DNA of 64,000 bases from Onthophagus taurus (Eukaryota > Arthropoda > Insecta > Coleoptera > Scarabaeidae): positions 5,275,001 to 5,339,000 of the forward strand of contig NC_091972.1 in assembly GCF_036711975.1 (NCBI RefSeq), in the 5' to 3' direction. Positions 24,608 through 36,324 of the stretch are shown here, piece by piece (the stretch's first letter is position 1; every line of letters starts with the position of its first letter). Made by a program: the position numbers and the translations under genes. Under the pieces are notes generated by a model that saw only the letters and a list, made by a program, of their open reading frames with translations, was not told the DNA's origin and ran no database searches.

Positions 24608-27600
24608 TATAACAATCCATTAGCAGTGAAAGCGTTAATTCGTAATTTTTGTCACAAAACAGTTTGAAATGACCTCAATTCTATTTTTGTTGACGTCCAA
24701 AATCGAATTAAATCCCTTTTGTCACATCTATGTAAGCGGATTAGTGTATGTAAAAATTATTGAGGTCGACAGGAATAAAGCACGTTATTGACAACAACTA
24801 GATAAGTCAGATAAACAATTATGCTCAATTTGTATCCATTAAATTAACAAAAATCAAGTGTCTTATACTTTAACAGCTTAAAAGAGTTAACATTTAGAAT
24901 GTACTATTCGAGTATAATTTACAATCCTCAATTTAGATTAAATTAAAAACAACAACGAAAACATTGCTTATTAAATTTTGAAGCTCTTTGAGTAAAATTA
25001 GAACACAGGAATAGATTGAATGAAATCAGCTTGTAATGAAACGACCTTTTGTCAAACAACGTGGCTAATAAAGGCTCTTTGAGTTACATTAGAACATAAT
25101 AAAGCATCTACGACGTCAACACAAATCTATTTAACAATCAAATTTCCATTTGCAGTTTAAAATTAGAAGAATTAAGCTATGTTATTTAATATTATGTAAA
25201 ATTAGAATAGAAGGAAGATCGGACGTCCTGAATAGTTAATAGAGATATCTATTTGACAGTAACGACTTGTTTCCGTACTAGTGAACTTGGTGGACTTCAA
25301 CAAAGTTGTCGGAAGCTTAACCGACGAAACGTAACGTATTGTAATTATTACGTGAAGGCTAAGCAACTGAAATCCTCAACTATAAAATGTTAATGGACCA
25401 AAACTTTACGCTATTGTCCCGTGTGTATTCCATAGTCTGGCACTCGACTAACTATAAACCGATAATATTCAGTACGCAGATGGGTTTCTAACTGGAAAGT
25501 AAGTGCCAAGTTACAACGAGAACGTGTCTCGAATAACGATAATAAAACAGAACGTGAAACGTATACGTTTTATAGAAAAGTAGGATATCTTGTATTGCGA
25601 AAATGCAACGAAATAAATTATCGATTTTTAAAATTAAAAAATTTCATAACGATAAAATTGAACTGGAAGAAAAAATATATCACTCCATGAAACTTACGGA
25701 AGTGCACTTAAGGAAACATCTCCAATAAAAGAGTTGCGGTTGAGGACAAACGACATACACCCAAGTCGCAATTTCCGCTTATATTAAACTCATAAAATAT
25801 GAAAGTTTTTCATCTTCTTGGGTCGACGTCTAAAGGAAATTACGTTCGAACTACGACGCCGGTTTCACTAGATCCCTACTCCCATCACCACCGTCTTTCG
25901 TTTAACTGAAAAAAGGTCGATAAGCCATTCAGTTTAGCAAAGGTAAATATACATATTATATGGGTGTGATGATGTATGACGTTCGACCGCGAATGCGATG
26001 ATTAATGGGGTTTAAATCTAGCGCACAGAAGGTGAACGTTGACGACGCACCAACTGTTCTGGATATTAAACGTCCGATGTTTTTGACAGAAATCACGATG
26101 TACTGGACGCGATGCGACTCTCGGATTTATGCGAAAATCACCTCTACAATTAGATTTTATCAACCCAATTTCAAATTTTTTTATTACTTTTAATTTTTTT
26201 TTTAATTTATACCAAACATTCCAATCATTTAGGTTGGTCGTTTATTTACTTAGTTAAAAAGTTTTTTGCGTGAGGTAGAATTTTAAAAAGCATTCGTCTG
26301 CAAATCGATACTTTATAGCTTTAAATGGAGGCTGACGGATATAATAGTCAGGGAAAAAGCTAAACGATGTACCCCATTCAACGGTAGTGCCACAATATAT
26401 TTCAATTGAAACCATTGCGTTGTGCCGGCAGCAAAAATTCAAATTTACTACTAATAGGCAAGCTTGAAATGAACGGTCGCTCGGTGTACACGAATGTGTT
26501 TGTAAAACTGTATGTACACTTACACATTATGGGTGTATCTCCATTATTCTGTGTTCATAATTAATACTACATTTTGTTACCAACCTCAACATCAAACCAT
26601 CATAAAAAAATAAATATATTTTTATCTCAATCAGTGTCACTCATTTCCATTTTTTTTCTTCCTAACATTACATATCAAGTTCATTACCATATAAAACGAA
26701 TCGAATTCAAGAGCTTTACCCTTCGATATTGGATAACCAAATAGTAGGACTTTATTTGAATAATCGTAACAAACGCTTTTTATAAAAGTATAAAGTTTCA
26801 CTTTATCAAGAATTTGAAATATAGTTATTTTTGTTCCGTTCTCATTAACTACACTACAAAGTGGGAACTCCTGTCAAGCGCACAAAAACGAATTCAGCGT
26901 TAGTTTCTCTTTTAATAGGAGTTACAAACAGAGATACGCCGAAATAAACGATTTGCAATTAAAAGTTAACGAGGTCCCGGAAGTTTTCCTACCTTATCGC
27001 TGATGCGGAAGAGATAACACGCGAAACTCACCGTTGGCTGCACCGGGTAGAGGTAGAGGTGTTCGGGAAGCCACTCGAGATTCGTACAGCGTACGTACAG
27101 CTGTAACCGATGTTTTGATGAAAATTTAATTACTCGCCGAAATTAGTCAAGCGCGAGAAGCCAGCCTTTGAATAGCGGTACGTGATAAATGGAACTCCAA
27201 CAACACAACGTTATTTTTGCAATGACCGATTCGCCATTATACCCCTTGTCCGGCAGGTATAATAAAATATCCCTGTGCGCTTCTATTGTGATTGCTATTG
27301 TTGCGATATAATGAACCAATATTGAACGACCATTGTTGGTTGCTAAATACAATCTACGGTAACTATCACTCAGAACTAAGTACTCCTGGAGTATACTCCA
27401 AAACTATTCAATGTATTCTAATTTATACTGAATCCCAAACGGTCAAGAGTAATGAAAAATATCTATTTAGTTTTTAGATCAATTAGAAATTTTCAATATT
27501 TCGACTCGTTTATTTTCCTGCTCTTTAGATGCATTAAATATGGATCATGGAAAGTGAGAAGGAGTACCAATCTTCTAAACGGTTGTATCTTTAGGGCTAG

Positions 27601-27890
27601 GTTAAGCTACATTCATGAAAAAATCTAGTATTTATTAAATCAAGTCAAAACTAAATAAATTAAAATGTCTTACATGTAATCTGCAGAAAGACGCTAATGG
27701 TATTTAGAACCGACGAAGACTTTAGAACACCCAGAACCCTTCTAGAATCCCGACTGTCTATGAACCAAGGATACATTTGAGGTTGCGAATTTAGTGCGGA
27801 ACCTTAAACCTCAATCACGAGGGTATTGCCTAAAAGCTTCATAAATCCATTATATAAACAAGCAAAATCAACGCAAACTGACTTCTTCAA
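24608..27890. other. Non-coding interval
   Basis: No recognisable gene. Short frames near 26005-26193, 26254-26442 and 27143-27477 lie on opposite strands over the same bases and show no domain or splice context. CpG-richer patches at about 25.24-26.1 and 26.9-27.1 kb. Confidence 0.4.
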
Positions 27891-28190
27891 GTGCAATTAC
27901 GCACTGATATAAATGTTTCGGCTATGGTTTGCAAATTTGTGGAATACGAAGAACAGCACCCAGATATTCACAACGAATGTGATCAAAAGCTCGGCAAGAT
28001 CAGCTGTAAACAATATACTGCTCTGTATCATGCCGAGGACAATTTCTTTAAATGGAAACCTGAAAGAGACGAGTTTATGGTGATTGTTAATAAAATAATT
28101 AAGGACGAAATGAATGGAATTAAAAAACATAAACATTCACTTACACATTTCCTTAGAATTTTAGGGATTTCCAAGCACTTCGATTTATAA
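27891..28190 (+). CDS. Possible exon or gene fragment, unknown protein
   Basis: A 99-codon open frame with amino-acid composition better than chance: charged, with Cys, Trp and amphipathic stretches such as VCKFVEYEEQHPDIHNE and DNFFKWKPERDEFMVIV. I do not recognise the family. The ATA-rich low-complexity DNA that follows argues against a normal 3' exon. A degraded gene or transposon fragment is as likely as a real exon. An AG at about 27889 could serve as acceptor. Confidence 0.3.
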   Translation: MQLRTDINVSAMVCKFVEYEEQHPDIHNECDQKLGKISCKQYTALYHAEDNFFKWKPERDEFMVIVNKIIKDEMNGIKKHKHSLTHFLRILGISKHFDL

Positions 28191-28850
28191 AGATTTTCAA
28201 AGAATATCTGAGATATTTGGGATTTTTTGTGACTATATCTGAATTTCCAAGATTGTCAGAGTATTTCAAAATGTTCTATTATATTCTCCATAGTTTTCAG
28301 CATATTCTGAGCTTTTTAAAGATTTCCAAAAAGTGATTAGGCGTTTTTGCAATTTTCTGGAGATTCATCCAACTTTCTAAGGATTCTCGAAATATAATCA
28401 CAAAGGTTTCCTTCCATTCCAAAGTCTACTTCCATACGTTTCTTTCTGTAATTTGAAGACTTCTCGAGTTTGTGCGGGTTGTAAAAGATTTATTTGAGAT
28501 GCAACCTCTCTTTCAAGGCCTCTCGTAGTGTTCTCAAACATTCCCAGAAAATTTTTTAAAATTTACTTAAGATTTTGAGATATTCTAAGTTTTCCAGACT
28601 ATTATTTTCGATAAATATCCATGCTTTCTTGGAGAATTTCCAAGATATGTTTAAGATTTCTAATTTTCAGGAATTCTGAAAATGTTTCTCTTGATAATCA
28701 CGGATTTTCAAAGATTTCGAATCATATCCCAAAAATTTTAAAGAATTTTTAAGATTCATTAACATTTTCAGAGTATTTCAAAGAATTTTAAGAAGATATC
28801 AAAAATTATAAAGCTTGGATTAAACAGGTTGGAAATTTTTCACACATCAG
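28191..28850. repeat. Degenerate AGATTTCCAAGA-type simple repeat
   Basis: About 660 bp in which variants of GATTTTCAAAGA, ATTTCCAAGAT and TTCAGAGTATTTCAAA recur irregularly every 12-30 bp, with no exact period. It looks like an old expanded minisatellite. No coding potential. Confidence 0.55.
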
Positions 28851-29738
28851 AATCATCTTCAATGTTATCTTCAACACTTTACTGATTGAACAATTTTAAG
28901 CAAAAATAATATATAATATATGCAATGGAATGTTTGAGAACACTACGAGAGTCTTATATAATATTTTTTAATAAACATACTAGTACTCGAATAACGTTGA
29001 GTACATATATCTTATACAGTGCTATATCCGAGAAAGTTGTGAGCCATAAAAGACCGTAAACTCTGATTCACATTACCATTCAGGAATCGTACAGTTCGCT
29101 ACCGTGGATGCATCTTAAATGCACTATGTAATCTTGAGTTTATAGTACAACCGACCCGGCTCCTCCACCAAAATGTTAACGTAGTTTTTATACTTAATTA
29201 ATTTGAGAGAAATATAAAAATTAAATGGAAAAGTTACACATCCGTAAGTTTATTAAATTTTAAACTCAATTCAGTTATATTTGTTAATTAAGGTTGGTCA
29301 TTAGTAACGTTCTTGTTTGTGCTGAATCAGTTTGTTCTGTTTAGTTGTAAACAAAATTGTTCAATTAGTCTATGTTTACTTAGTCTACAATTACAAATTC
29401 TATTACATTAGTAATAAAATGTTTAAAATTATTAAAATGATTTTGAGAATGCGTTGGATGTATCAAAAATAAAAAATTACTTCCAATTCGTCAAAAACTT
29501 TTAAATTTGTATTCAATCATATGATTTCCACGTGAGATAACTTCGAATAAAATCGATGTGACCCAAAACTGGTGATGAATTATCCCTTTCGGTCACAAAA
29601 AAACTTTCATCTGCTTAAAGGTCCGAGACGTGGTTGTCGCGACGCTTCAACCGGCTCCCAGCTATCGATTCCGCGGATGCCGTGCGTTTCGACCGCAATC
29701 GATGGTCGACGTTAACGACGGCATGGTGACGTACTCAC

Positions 29739-29940
29739 CTGTTGAGAAGACGCTGAGCGCAGTCCACCAGTAGCAGAAGCACCATGGTCTCGGGGCACTG
29801 ACCATACTTGTCCCATGCCCATTCAAACAGTCATAACCGTCAGCGTGTTCACCATCTAGACCACTAAACGCGCGGCGTCCACACGCGAACTGGCGCCGGC
29901 GACGCCGACACCATCCCCGTCGTCTACCATGCGGGAGCAC
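29739..29940 (-). other. GC-rich patch with consensus splice donor on minus strand
   Basis: A sharply GC-rich block in AT-rich surroundings. On the minus strand AACAG|GTGAGT at 29739/29738 is a perfect donor. It is preceded by an open stretch reading FEWAWDKYGQCPETMVLLLL then VDCAQRLLN. That frame is closed by a TGA 31 codons upstream. The overlapping frame from 29940 is Arg-rich and runs through the donor, so it may be incidental. This may be a first exon of a minus-strand gene, a decayed exon or just a CpG-rich promoter. Confidence 0.3.
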
Positions 29941-30419
29941 GATGCGCGCGCTACCCTACTATTAAATTGGGAGCGAGATAGAAATTTGTTACAGTGATAC
30001 CAAAAATATTAAGAAATGATATGTCACCTATAAATCATACTAAAACTCTACATTACCATTCAATACCATAAGGGTGCAACTAACCCCAATAAGTTGGATC
30101 CATCCCCATGAGGTTTTGTCCAAACATATCACTCCTTATTACGCATTATCATAAACTATAATCTCATCGTCGAATCCAATCCATCTTAACGTGTACGGAG
30201 ATACATTCAGGTTGATTTCTAACATCCACTACATATGTATGATAAAATATGTATGATCCAAGACTTCTATGTGTTAACCATTTTGAATTGATTAATTATT
30301 CATACAATTTCAAGAATATTATTAAAACTTCTATGTCATAATATATTAATGTTGAATAATATTTGTATTTCCCACTGTTTGGGTTTTCTGGTAGCTAGTA
30401 CGTACTCGTACTCTTGTGC

Positions 30420-30600
30420 CCTCTGAGAGCGTACGAGAGGGTAGCAGGAGAGAGTGGTGGCGAGAGAGTAGCAACGAGAGGTCGGTTGAATGGGGAGCGC
30501 AAAGTGGTGGGGTTGGTAGCTGTAGTCGTTTCTCAACCCGAATGCGTACGCTCCGGTCATGGTCCGATCATGTAGTCGGAGACACCGCAGGGGCTACTTG
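30420..30600. promoter_or_regulatory. GAGA-rich, CpG-containing promoter-like block
   Basis: Repeated GAGAG on the plus strand (for example GAGAGCGTACGAGAGGGTAG and GGCGAGAGAGTAGCAACGAG), with CpGs concentrated in about 180 bp of otherwise AT-rich DNA. GAGAG clusters are typical of insect proximal promoters and first exons bound by GAGA factor. No downstream gene can be assigned with confidence; the Cys/His-rich gene starts 1.4 kb further on. Confidence 0.35.
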
Positions 30601-31949
30601 ATAATGATAAATTCCGGCGGTCGAGCCTGCGAAGGCGATCCTCGGAATTTTTCATTGAATGCTCTCTTCGGTTTTCAGGATCTTTTTATTCCCTAGAAAA
30701 ATAAAAGAAATTAGGTTGAGTAGAACAAAAAATGAAAAAAACTTAAATTCTATTTCAATGAATAGAAAGAACTTGAAATAATTTTAAAGTAATTTACCAT
30801 AATTAAAATATTCTAAGTAACATGTAAACTTGTAGTTCCACTAATTCATGAATACTTGAAATTGCCTGGAAATAACGTGATAAAAATAGTAGTAATTTGC
30901 ATAATCTGGAAATTATTACTCACAATTCTTGAAAATTAATTGATCCAAATGTGAATATGGTGTTTGGTAGGACATAAAACCTTTCATTGTTAATTACACT
31001 TTAGATTTTTATGTGCTCTATTACGCTTTTATGATGACACTGATCGATATCCACTGGGGCGCCATTTGCACCATCATCAGGTAATCCAATTCCAATGTGA
31101 TTACCAACTATACCTATGTAGTGTCGTGTGTATGTTTAAATCTAAAATATCCTGAACCATCGCACCTAAATGGCTAAAACACACAAATATTTATGCAATT
31201 GTTAATTCAGATTATATCGTAAGATAAATTAAGAGAACAATCTTAGCTTCTTAATATTTCAACAATTGGTCTTGTATCAATAGTGTCTAGTCTTCACTAA
31301 GAAGGATCTTACTTCTAAAGGTGATCCTCACTTAATCCATCAGAATGTAGGCTTCTGTAGCAGTATGTAATCAACAATGAGTAGTAGGATGTCATATATT
31401 AGCAGTGTCTAGTCTTTCATTAACAATATCTAGTTTGCTACTAGTAGCATGTAGCGTCATGTAGTGCATCCATGACAGTATCCAGTATACTTCCAGCAGT
31501 ATGTAGAAACCTATTTTCATGTTCACTGAATTTTCAAATTATTACTTCAATAATTATAAAGGCATTAAAAATAAATAATTATGATAATAATAATAAATAA
31601 CTCCGGTTTATAAGTCATTAAAATTGATTTTATTCAATTCGTTTTTCAAAGACCTATTCCACTAAATCCCCCCCAATAAAAGACTACGACCTAGGTTACT
31701 CTATCCATCAATGCAACCTCATTAAAAAAGTTTTATTACTCGCTCCTTACGAACTGAAGGGTTACTAAAAGAAACGCCTATCAAAACTAAAAATCAATTA
31801 AACTCTGGGGCCACCAATTCGCTCGTGTTTCTATAGGTTCTTGGCACCGCTCCGTTTATGTTCACACGGCGTGGTTCTCACGCACACCCCGTTCACCTGG
31901 CGACGGTATCGCTCCGCCACGCCACTTGTTAAAGAGTCGAAGCTTAGCA
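30601..31949. other. Non-coding interval with a degenerate minisatellite
   Basis: Mostly AT-rich. From about 31,270 to 31,510 there is a loose repeat of TAGCAGTGTCTAGTCTTTC-like and AACAATATCTAGTTTGCTAC-like units. This is the reverse complement of the AGAAGACTAGATACTG repeat at 41.4-42.1 kb. A CpG-rich stretch at 31,800-31,925 immediately precedes the next gene and may be its promoter or first exon. Confidence 0.45.
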
Positions 31950-33463
31950 ATGTTCACACACATTGTTGCGGATGCGAAAAAAATCGCCAACCAAGCTAGA
32001 AATTTAACGAAGAACAAAGAAGCGCACAGATGGATCGTTCAATTATCAAGACCATTGGCGGATGTAATCGATTTGATAAACGAGAACGTTGCTGCAATTC
32101 ATAAGAAAAGTCAATTTTTGGAGAATTGTGTATTGAAAGAGAAAATCGAGGAGAATTTATTTGTGCCCAAGATTTGTCTTCAATTGAACGAGTTAAAACA
32201 ACCCATCACTGTTTGTACAAGTGCTCAGTGTTGTGAATTTTATTCAGTACGTTTATAAATAAAGTTTTGCACATTTTAGTATCTGTAGATGTAGAAAATA
32301 GCAAAATTAGAGAAATAGCGCTTTTAAAAATAAAATCAGTTCAAATCGTTTTGAGTTTTTCTTCTTAGATTTTCACATTAGCTTGAAAACTACTTCAACT
32401 TTAAGCAATATTTCACTATGAATCACGCGATAAACCAAAAAGCTTTCAGAAAACACAGGTGTTCGACAACTCCTACCCCTTTTTTCCATTAGTAGTTCAA
32501 GGGCATTGAAAAACTGTAAAACACCAATAACGTGTTCGTAATTGTAACCAATAACCACTAGCGTGTGCACGTTTTATCTGTTATTTCTGTTTCGACATAT
32601 GTTTCGTGTCGACACAAATTATAACCCTAATACTCAAAATAAAATTTTTAGGAAAATAATAAAAAACAACATTATTATAAACAAAAATGTCACGATCCTT
32701 GCTCTTTAACTAACATTCCTGGAGATATAATCGGCTCCCCAGAATTAATGTATTGCGCTGCAATGAACGCGCATTATTACTGCAAAAAATGTTCATGTCA
32801 TTTTTCTAAACATATGCACGTTTTATATCTTACACGAAAAACGGAACAACAAATTCGTGATATAGAACTGGAAGGAAATTACAACGAGAAAAGACAGGTG
32901 TTTTTGGAAAGGTTGCATGAAAATGCTACGGAATATCAAGCTGAAGGAGAATTTATTGTGAAGATTATGGCGAAGTTTTCGCATTTTTTAAAACAACACG
33001 GGTATAGCTCAGATAATGATGCGTACGAAAAATATTTATTATACTTAATTGGAAGGTAATTAATTCGAAATTCAAAATTTAACAAATGATTTTATTAATT
33101 TATTATTTTAGAGAAGTTAAATATGGGCCAGATTCAGATTTAGACCTAATAAAACACTACAAATCCATGTTGAAAGATTACAGAGAAGAAAAGATTAATT
33201 TAGATAAATTTCTTTCATCAAACAACGATGATAAATGCGCTGTAAGCTCGGAGGAAATTTTTACATCGGTTGAAAAATTATTTCAATTAAAACACACTGG
33301 GCAACAATTAAAAGATTTACACGAAGTCCAACTTAAATGTACCAATATGAATGAGAGTAAAAACTTTTAAGATGTCAAAATGAAATGATTAATTATTTTC
33401 TTTGTAGAGGATCGTGTTGGTGGATCTTCATCGGGTCGAAATTCAAAAAAGGCAACTTTGTAG
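31950..33463 (+). CDS. Cys/His-rich protein resembling the C-terminal part of insect AIG1-type GTPase-like proteins
   Basis: Four exons, 31950-32246, 32652-33055, 33112-33356 and 33408-33463, all with GT..AG borders and matching phase, give 333 residues. The first third is helical (DAKKIANQARNLTKNKEAHR, then RPLADVIDLINENVAAI). Residues about 90-160 carry a likely zinc-binding cluster: CTSAQCCEFY, KCHDPCSL, a conserved-looking CAAMN, then YYCKKCSCHFSKHMHVLY. The rest is charged and helical. I recall a similar order in large uncharacterised insect proteins with an N-terminal AIG1/septin-like G domain (DUF8206-type); no G domain is seen here. The start is uncertain, because the frame stays open upstream to about 31800. 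An AATAAA sits at 33503. Confidence 0.7.
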
Positions 33464-33502
33464 ATTTCCTAGATTTACAAAATATTTAATAGAATGAGTA
33501 GG

Positions 33503-33548
33503 AATAAAAAGAAAGGTGTTTTACTTACTTGATATGATTGTTTTTATT
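33503..33548. terminator. Abutting tail-to-tail polyadenylation signals
   Basis: AATAAA at 33503-33508 serves the plus-strand Cys/His-rich gene (stop at 33463). The complementary AATAAA at 33543-33548 serves minus-strand CDK20 (stop at 33568). With cleavage usually 10-30 nt downstream, the two 3' ends should meet or overlap by a few bases. Confidence 0.6.
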
Positions 33549-33567
33549 CGATTATAAAATAAAATTA

Positions 33568-35125
33568 TTAAAAACCACTAATAAGTTTTTCAAAATCACT
33601 ATAAATATCACTATCACTATCGAGGACAATTTCAGATTTTATATCTTGTGGCTTAGGCATGTCATCCAGATTACAGCACAAAGGAGAAATAATAAAAAAC
33701 GTATGATTTAACGCCTAAAAGACAAAATTAACTCAAAATTAATTCTAATAAAAATAAAAAAATTTACCTGTTTAGCACTAAGTCTCTTGTTAGAGTCATA
33801 TTGAAGAAATCCTTTCACAAAATTTACAATATACCAATCAAAACGCGGAAGAATCTCTTTCCAACTTAACCCAGCTGTTTTAGCAAATGCAATTTTATTA
33901 TAATCCGGTAAATTTTTTAATCCAGGCCAAGTTTCAATAGTTGGAGTTCCTAAGGTATGCAATACAATTGCTAATTGCTCTATATCAGTTTCTCCCTACT
34001 CAAAGAAAAAAAATAATACGATTTAATTAATTTAATTTTTTAATTTTAACTTTTTTATACCGGAAATAAAGGTTTTCTAATCAACATTTCAGCAACAATG
34101 CAACCAATGGCCCATACATCAACTCCCATGTTGTAATTTCTCGATCCATATAACAATTCCGGTGCTCTATACCATCTGGTAGCTACTTGATGAGAATATT
34201 GTCTATCACTCTGGTTTTTTGCGTATATCCTCGCAAGACCTAAATCGGCAATTTTCAGGACTCCATCCTTCGAAATGAGCAGGTTTGCCGGCTTGAGGTC
34301 CTTCAAAATGTTCGAGGATTAATTTTGAGAACGGACCAACTCGGAGCGCTTACCCGGTGCATAATACTATTTTCATGCATAAAACTGACGCCTAACAAGA
34401 GCATCTTTGTGTATGCCTTTACTAAAGGGATCGTTAATCGTAACGTTTTATCTTTTAAGATATGCATTAAACTTGACGGAAGGTATTCCATTGCAAGAAC
34501 TAATCCCATGCCATGAGGAATTACATTTAATAACTCCACAATCTTAAAAAAAATGATTTATATTAAGTTTTCTGTAAAATGACAATGTAATAATTAATGT
34601 ATGATAAATAAATTTGTGGAAATGCCAAACATTACCGAAAATGAATGAAAAATTCAAAAAAATTAGAGATGTTAAACAGTGCCATCTTGTGACAAAAACC
34701 AGAATTATTTGAAATACAACAAACTGTGGCGACATAACCTAACAAATTATGAAATTAATACAATTATCTTGTCAGATCTTCTATTAAACATAATCTAACG
34801 AATTTCACATACATTACCGGTAAGTTTTTCATCGTTTCCTCCTTTTTCTTTTCTATTCCCATCAATGATCAATAAATTAAATAAAATATATGACTCAAAA
34901 TTAATTATAAGTGAAAAAAATTAAATAAGAAAATCTTACATATTCTGATTTAAGAACACTTAAAGCCATGATTTCTCGCATAATATTTTTTGGAATACCC
35001 TCTTCAAGTGTTCTAATAATAAGCTTCTTTAATGCTACATCTTTATGCGTAGTTCTATCAATACCTTTCATTACATATCCATGCGCACCTTGCCCAATCC
35101 TTCCTGTTATTTTATATCTGTTCAT
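33568..35125 (-). CDS. Cdk20: Cyclin-dependent kinase 20 (cell cycle-related kinase)
   Basis: Five exons on the minus strand, 34940-35125, 34354-34542, 34061-34300, 33768-33995 and 33568-33714, all in phase, give 329 residues (human CDK20 346). Seen: glycine loop [11 protein letters not shown] (11-16), Lys33 in VALKK, alpha-C Glu51 in MREI, catalytic loop IMHRDLKPAN (Asp126), T-loop [20 protein letters not shown] and the [13 protein letters not shown] region. The T-loop and DYNKI wording are characteristic of CDK20, a CDK-like kinase tied to cilia and Hedgehog signalling in animals. The DFG motif reads DLG (Asp144-Leu-Gly), an unusual substitution that keeps the metal-binding Asp. The C-terminus is short and acidic ([15 protein letters not shown]). 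The intron after exon 2 is only 53 bp. Confidence 0.94.
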
Positions 35126-35438
35126 TTAGCTCTTTTAATCGAAGATAATTCACTTGAAAGTTTTACTTTTAACACTGACATTTCTGAGTTTACATTATCC
35201 AAACATCGTTACCATGGAAACTAATCCAAAATCGTATTTATCAATTTCAAATTCGATTTCATATAAAAATAAATAAAATTTTTAATTGTTATAAACAGAA
35301 ATTGTTTAAAAACTAAATTAAGTTAAACAGATTTAAAAAAATTAAATCAAATTAAAATTGATTAAAAAAAAATAATTGAGTGCCCTCTCTTGTCGAATAG
35401 AAAAATTATTTTTATTTAAACAATTAATTATTTTTTAT

Positions 35439-36324
35439 TTAAATTTGTCCCGGTGCCATTTTACTCTTCACCGCCTTTCCAAATAAATCAGCTCCTTTTT
35501 GATTGATTTCGGAGTAATGAGGAATTTCCAAAGAGCATTTAGCCAGCCAAGTAGAAACATTACCATAAGCAGAAACATCCCATCCAACAGCCTAGAAAAA
35601 TCGTTATATCAACTAAAAAATAGATTAATATATACAATTCGCATACCACAATACTTGAAAGCGAAGCAACCAATGCAATATCAGCTATAGTAAGAGAATT
35701 CCCAGCGACGAAATTATTTCCATCCAAAAAAACATCCAAAAAACCTATAGCTTCATCTAAGGTTGTTTTAAGTTCATCAGGAACTTCAATTTCACCCAAA
35801 AACAATATAGGAAACTACAAAAATCTAAATGCAAAATTTATTTCATTTATTTTAAAATAATAACGTACACATATCGCCCTTATTCTTGGATATAATGTTC
35901 CACAATCAAATTGTAAACGTTGATCGACAACAGCACGTTTTTTTATGTCTTTAGGATACAAACTATCATCCTTTCCATAAGAATTAACTAAATACGCTGA
36001 AATAGCGCGACTTTCCCATAAAATAAAATCGCCATCAACTAAAGTGGGTACGCAATGTTGGGGATTTATCTAATAAGAAAATTTGAGCTTTTCAAATATT
36101 CCGCCAAAAATATGACGTAAAGGTTGTTTCAACATAGTTGCCAACCGACAAAACCAAAATAATTCTAACCTTAAAAAACTCACCTTTAAGAAGTCGGATT
36201 TTAATTGTTCTTTCGCTACCAAATCAACAATTTGCACATCCACATCGATTCCTAATGTTTTGGCGGTTAATAACGCGGCCCTCGAAGGTGCACTCCATGG
36301 AAAATGGTAGATAGTTACACCCAT
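35439..36324 (-). CDS. Glutathione S-transferase, delta class
   Basis: Four exons, 36184-36324, 35869-36069, 35647-35814 and 35439-35591, all phase-0 junctions, give 220 residues. Cytosolic GST that conjugates glutathione to electrophiles such as insecticides and lipid peroxidation products. The N-terminal thioredoxin-like domain has [20 protein letters not shown], with Ser11 in the position of the delta-class catalytic serine, cis-Pro in [12 protein letters not shown] and the glutathione-contacting Glu-Ser in LWESRAI. The C-terminal helical domain has the N-capping motif [15 protein letters not shown]. The [14 protein letters not shown] wording is delta-like. It lies 310 bp upstream of CDK20 on the same strand. 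Only one copy is present here, although such genes are often clustered. Confidence 0.95.

Noticed and set aside
29662-29940. 92-codon Arg/His-rich minus-strand protein
   Set aside because: The Arg-rich start reflects GC-rich codons, and the frame runs straight through a perfect splice donor; kept only as a possible exon region.
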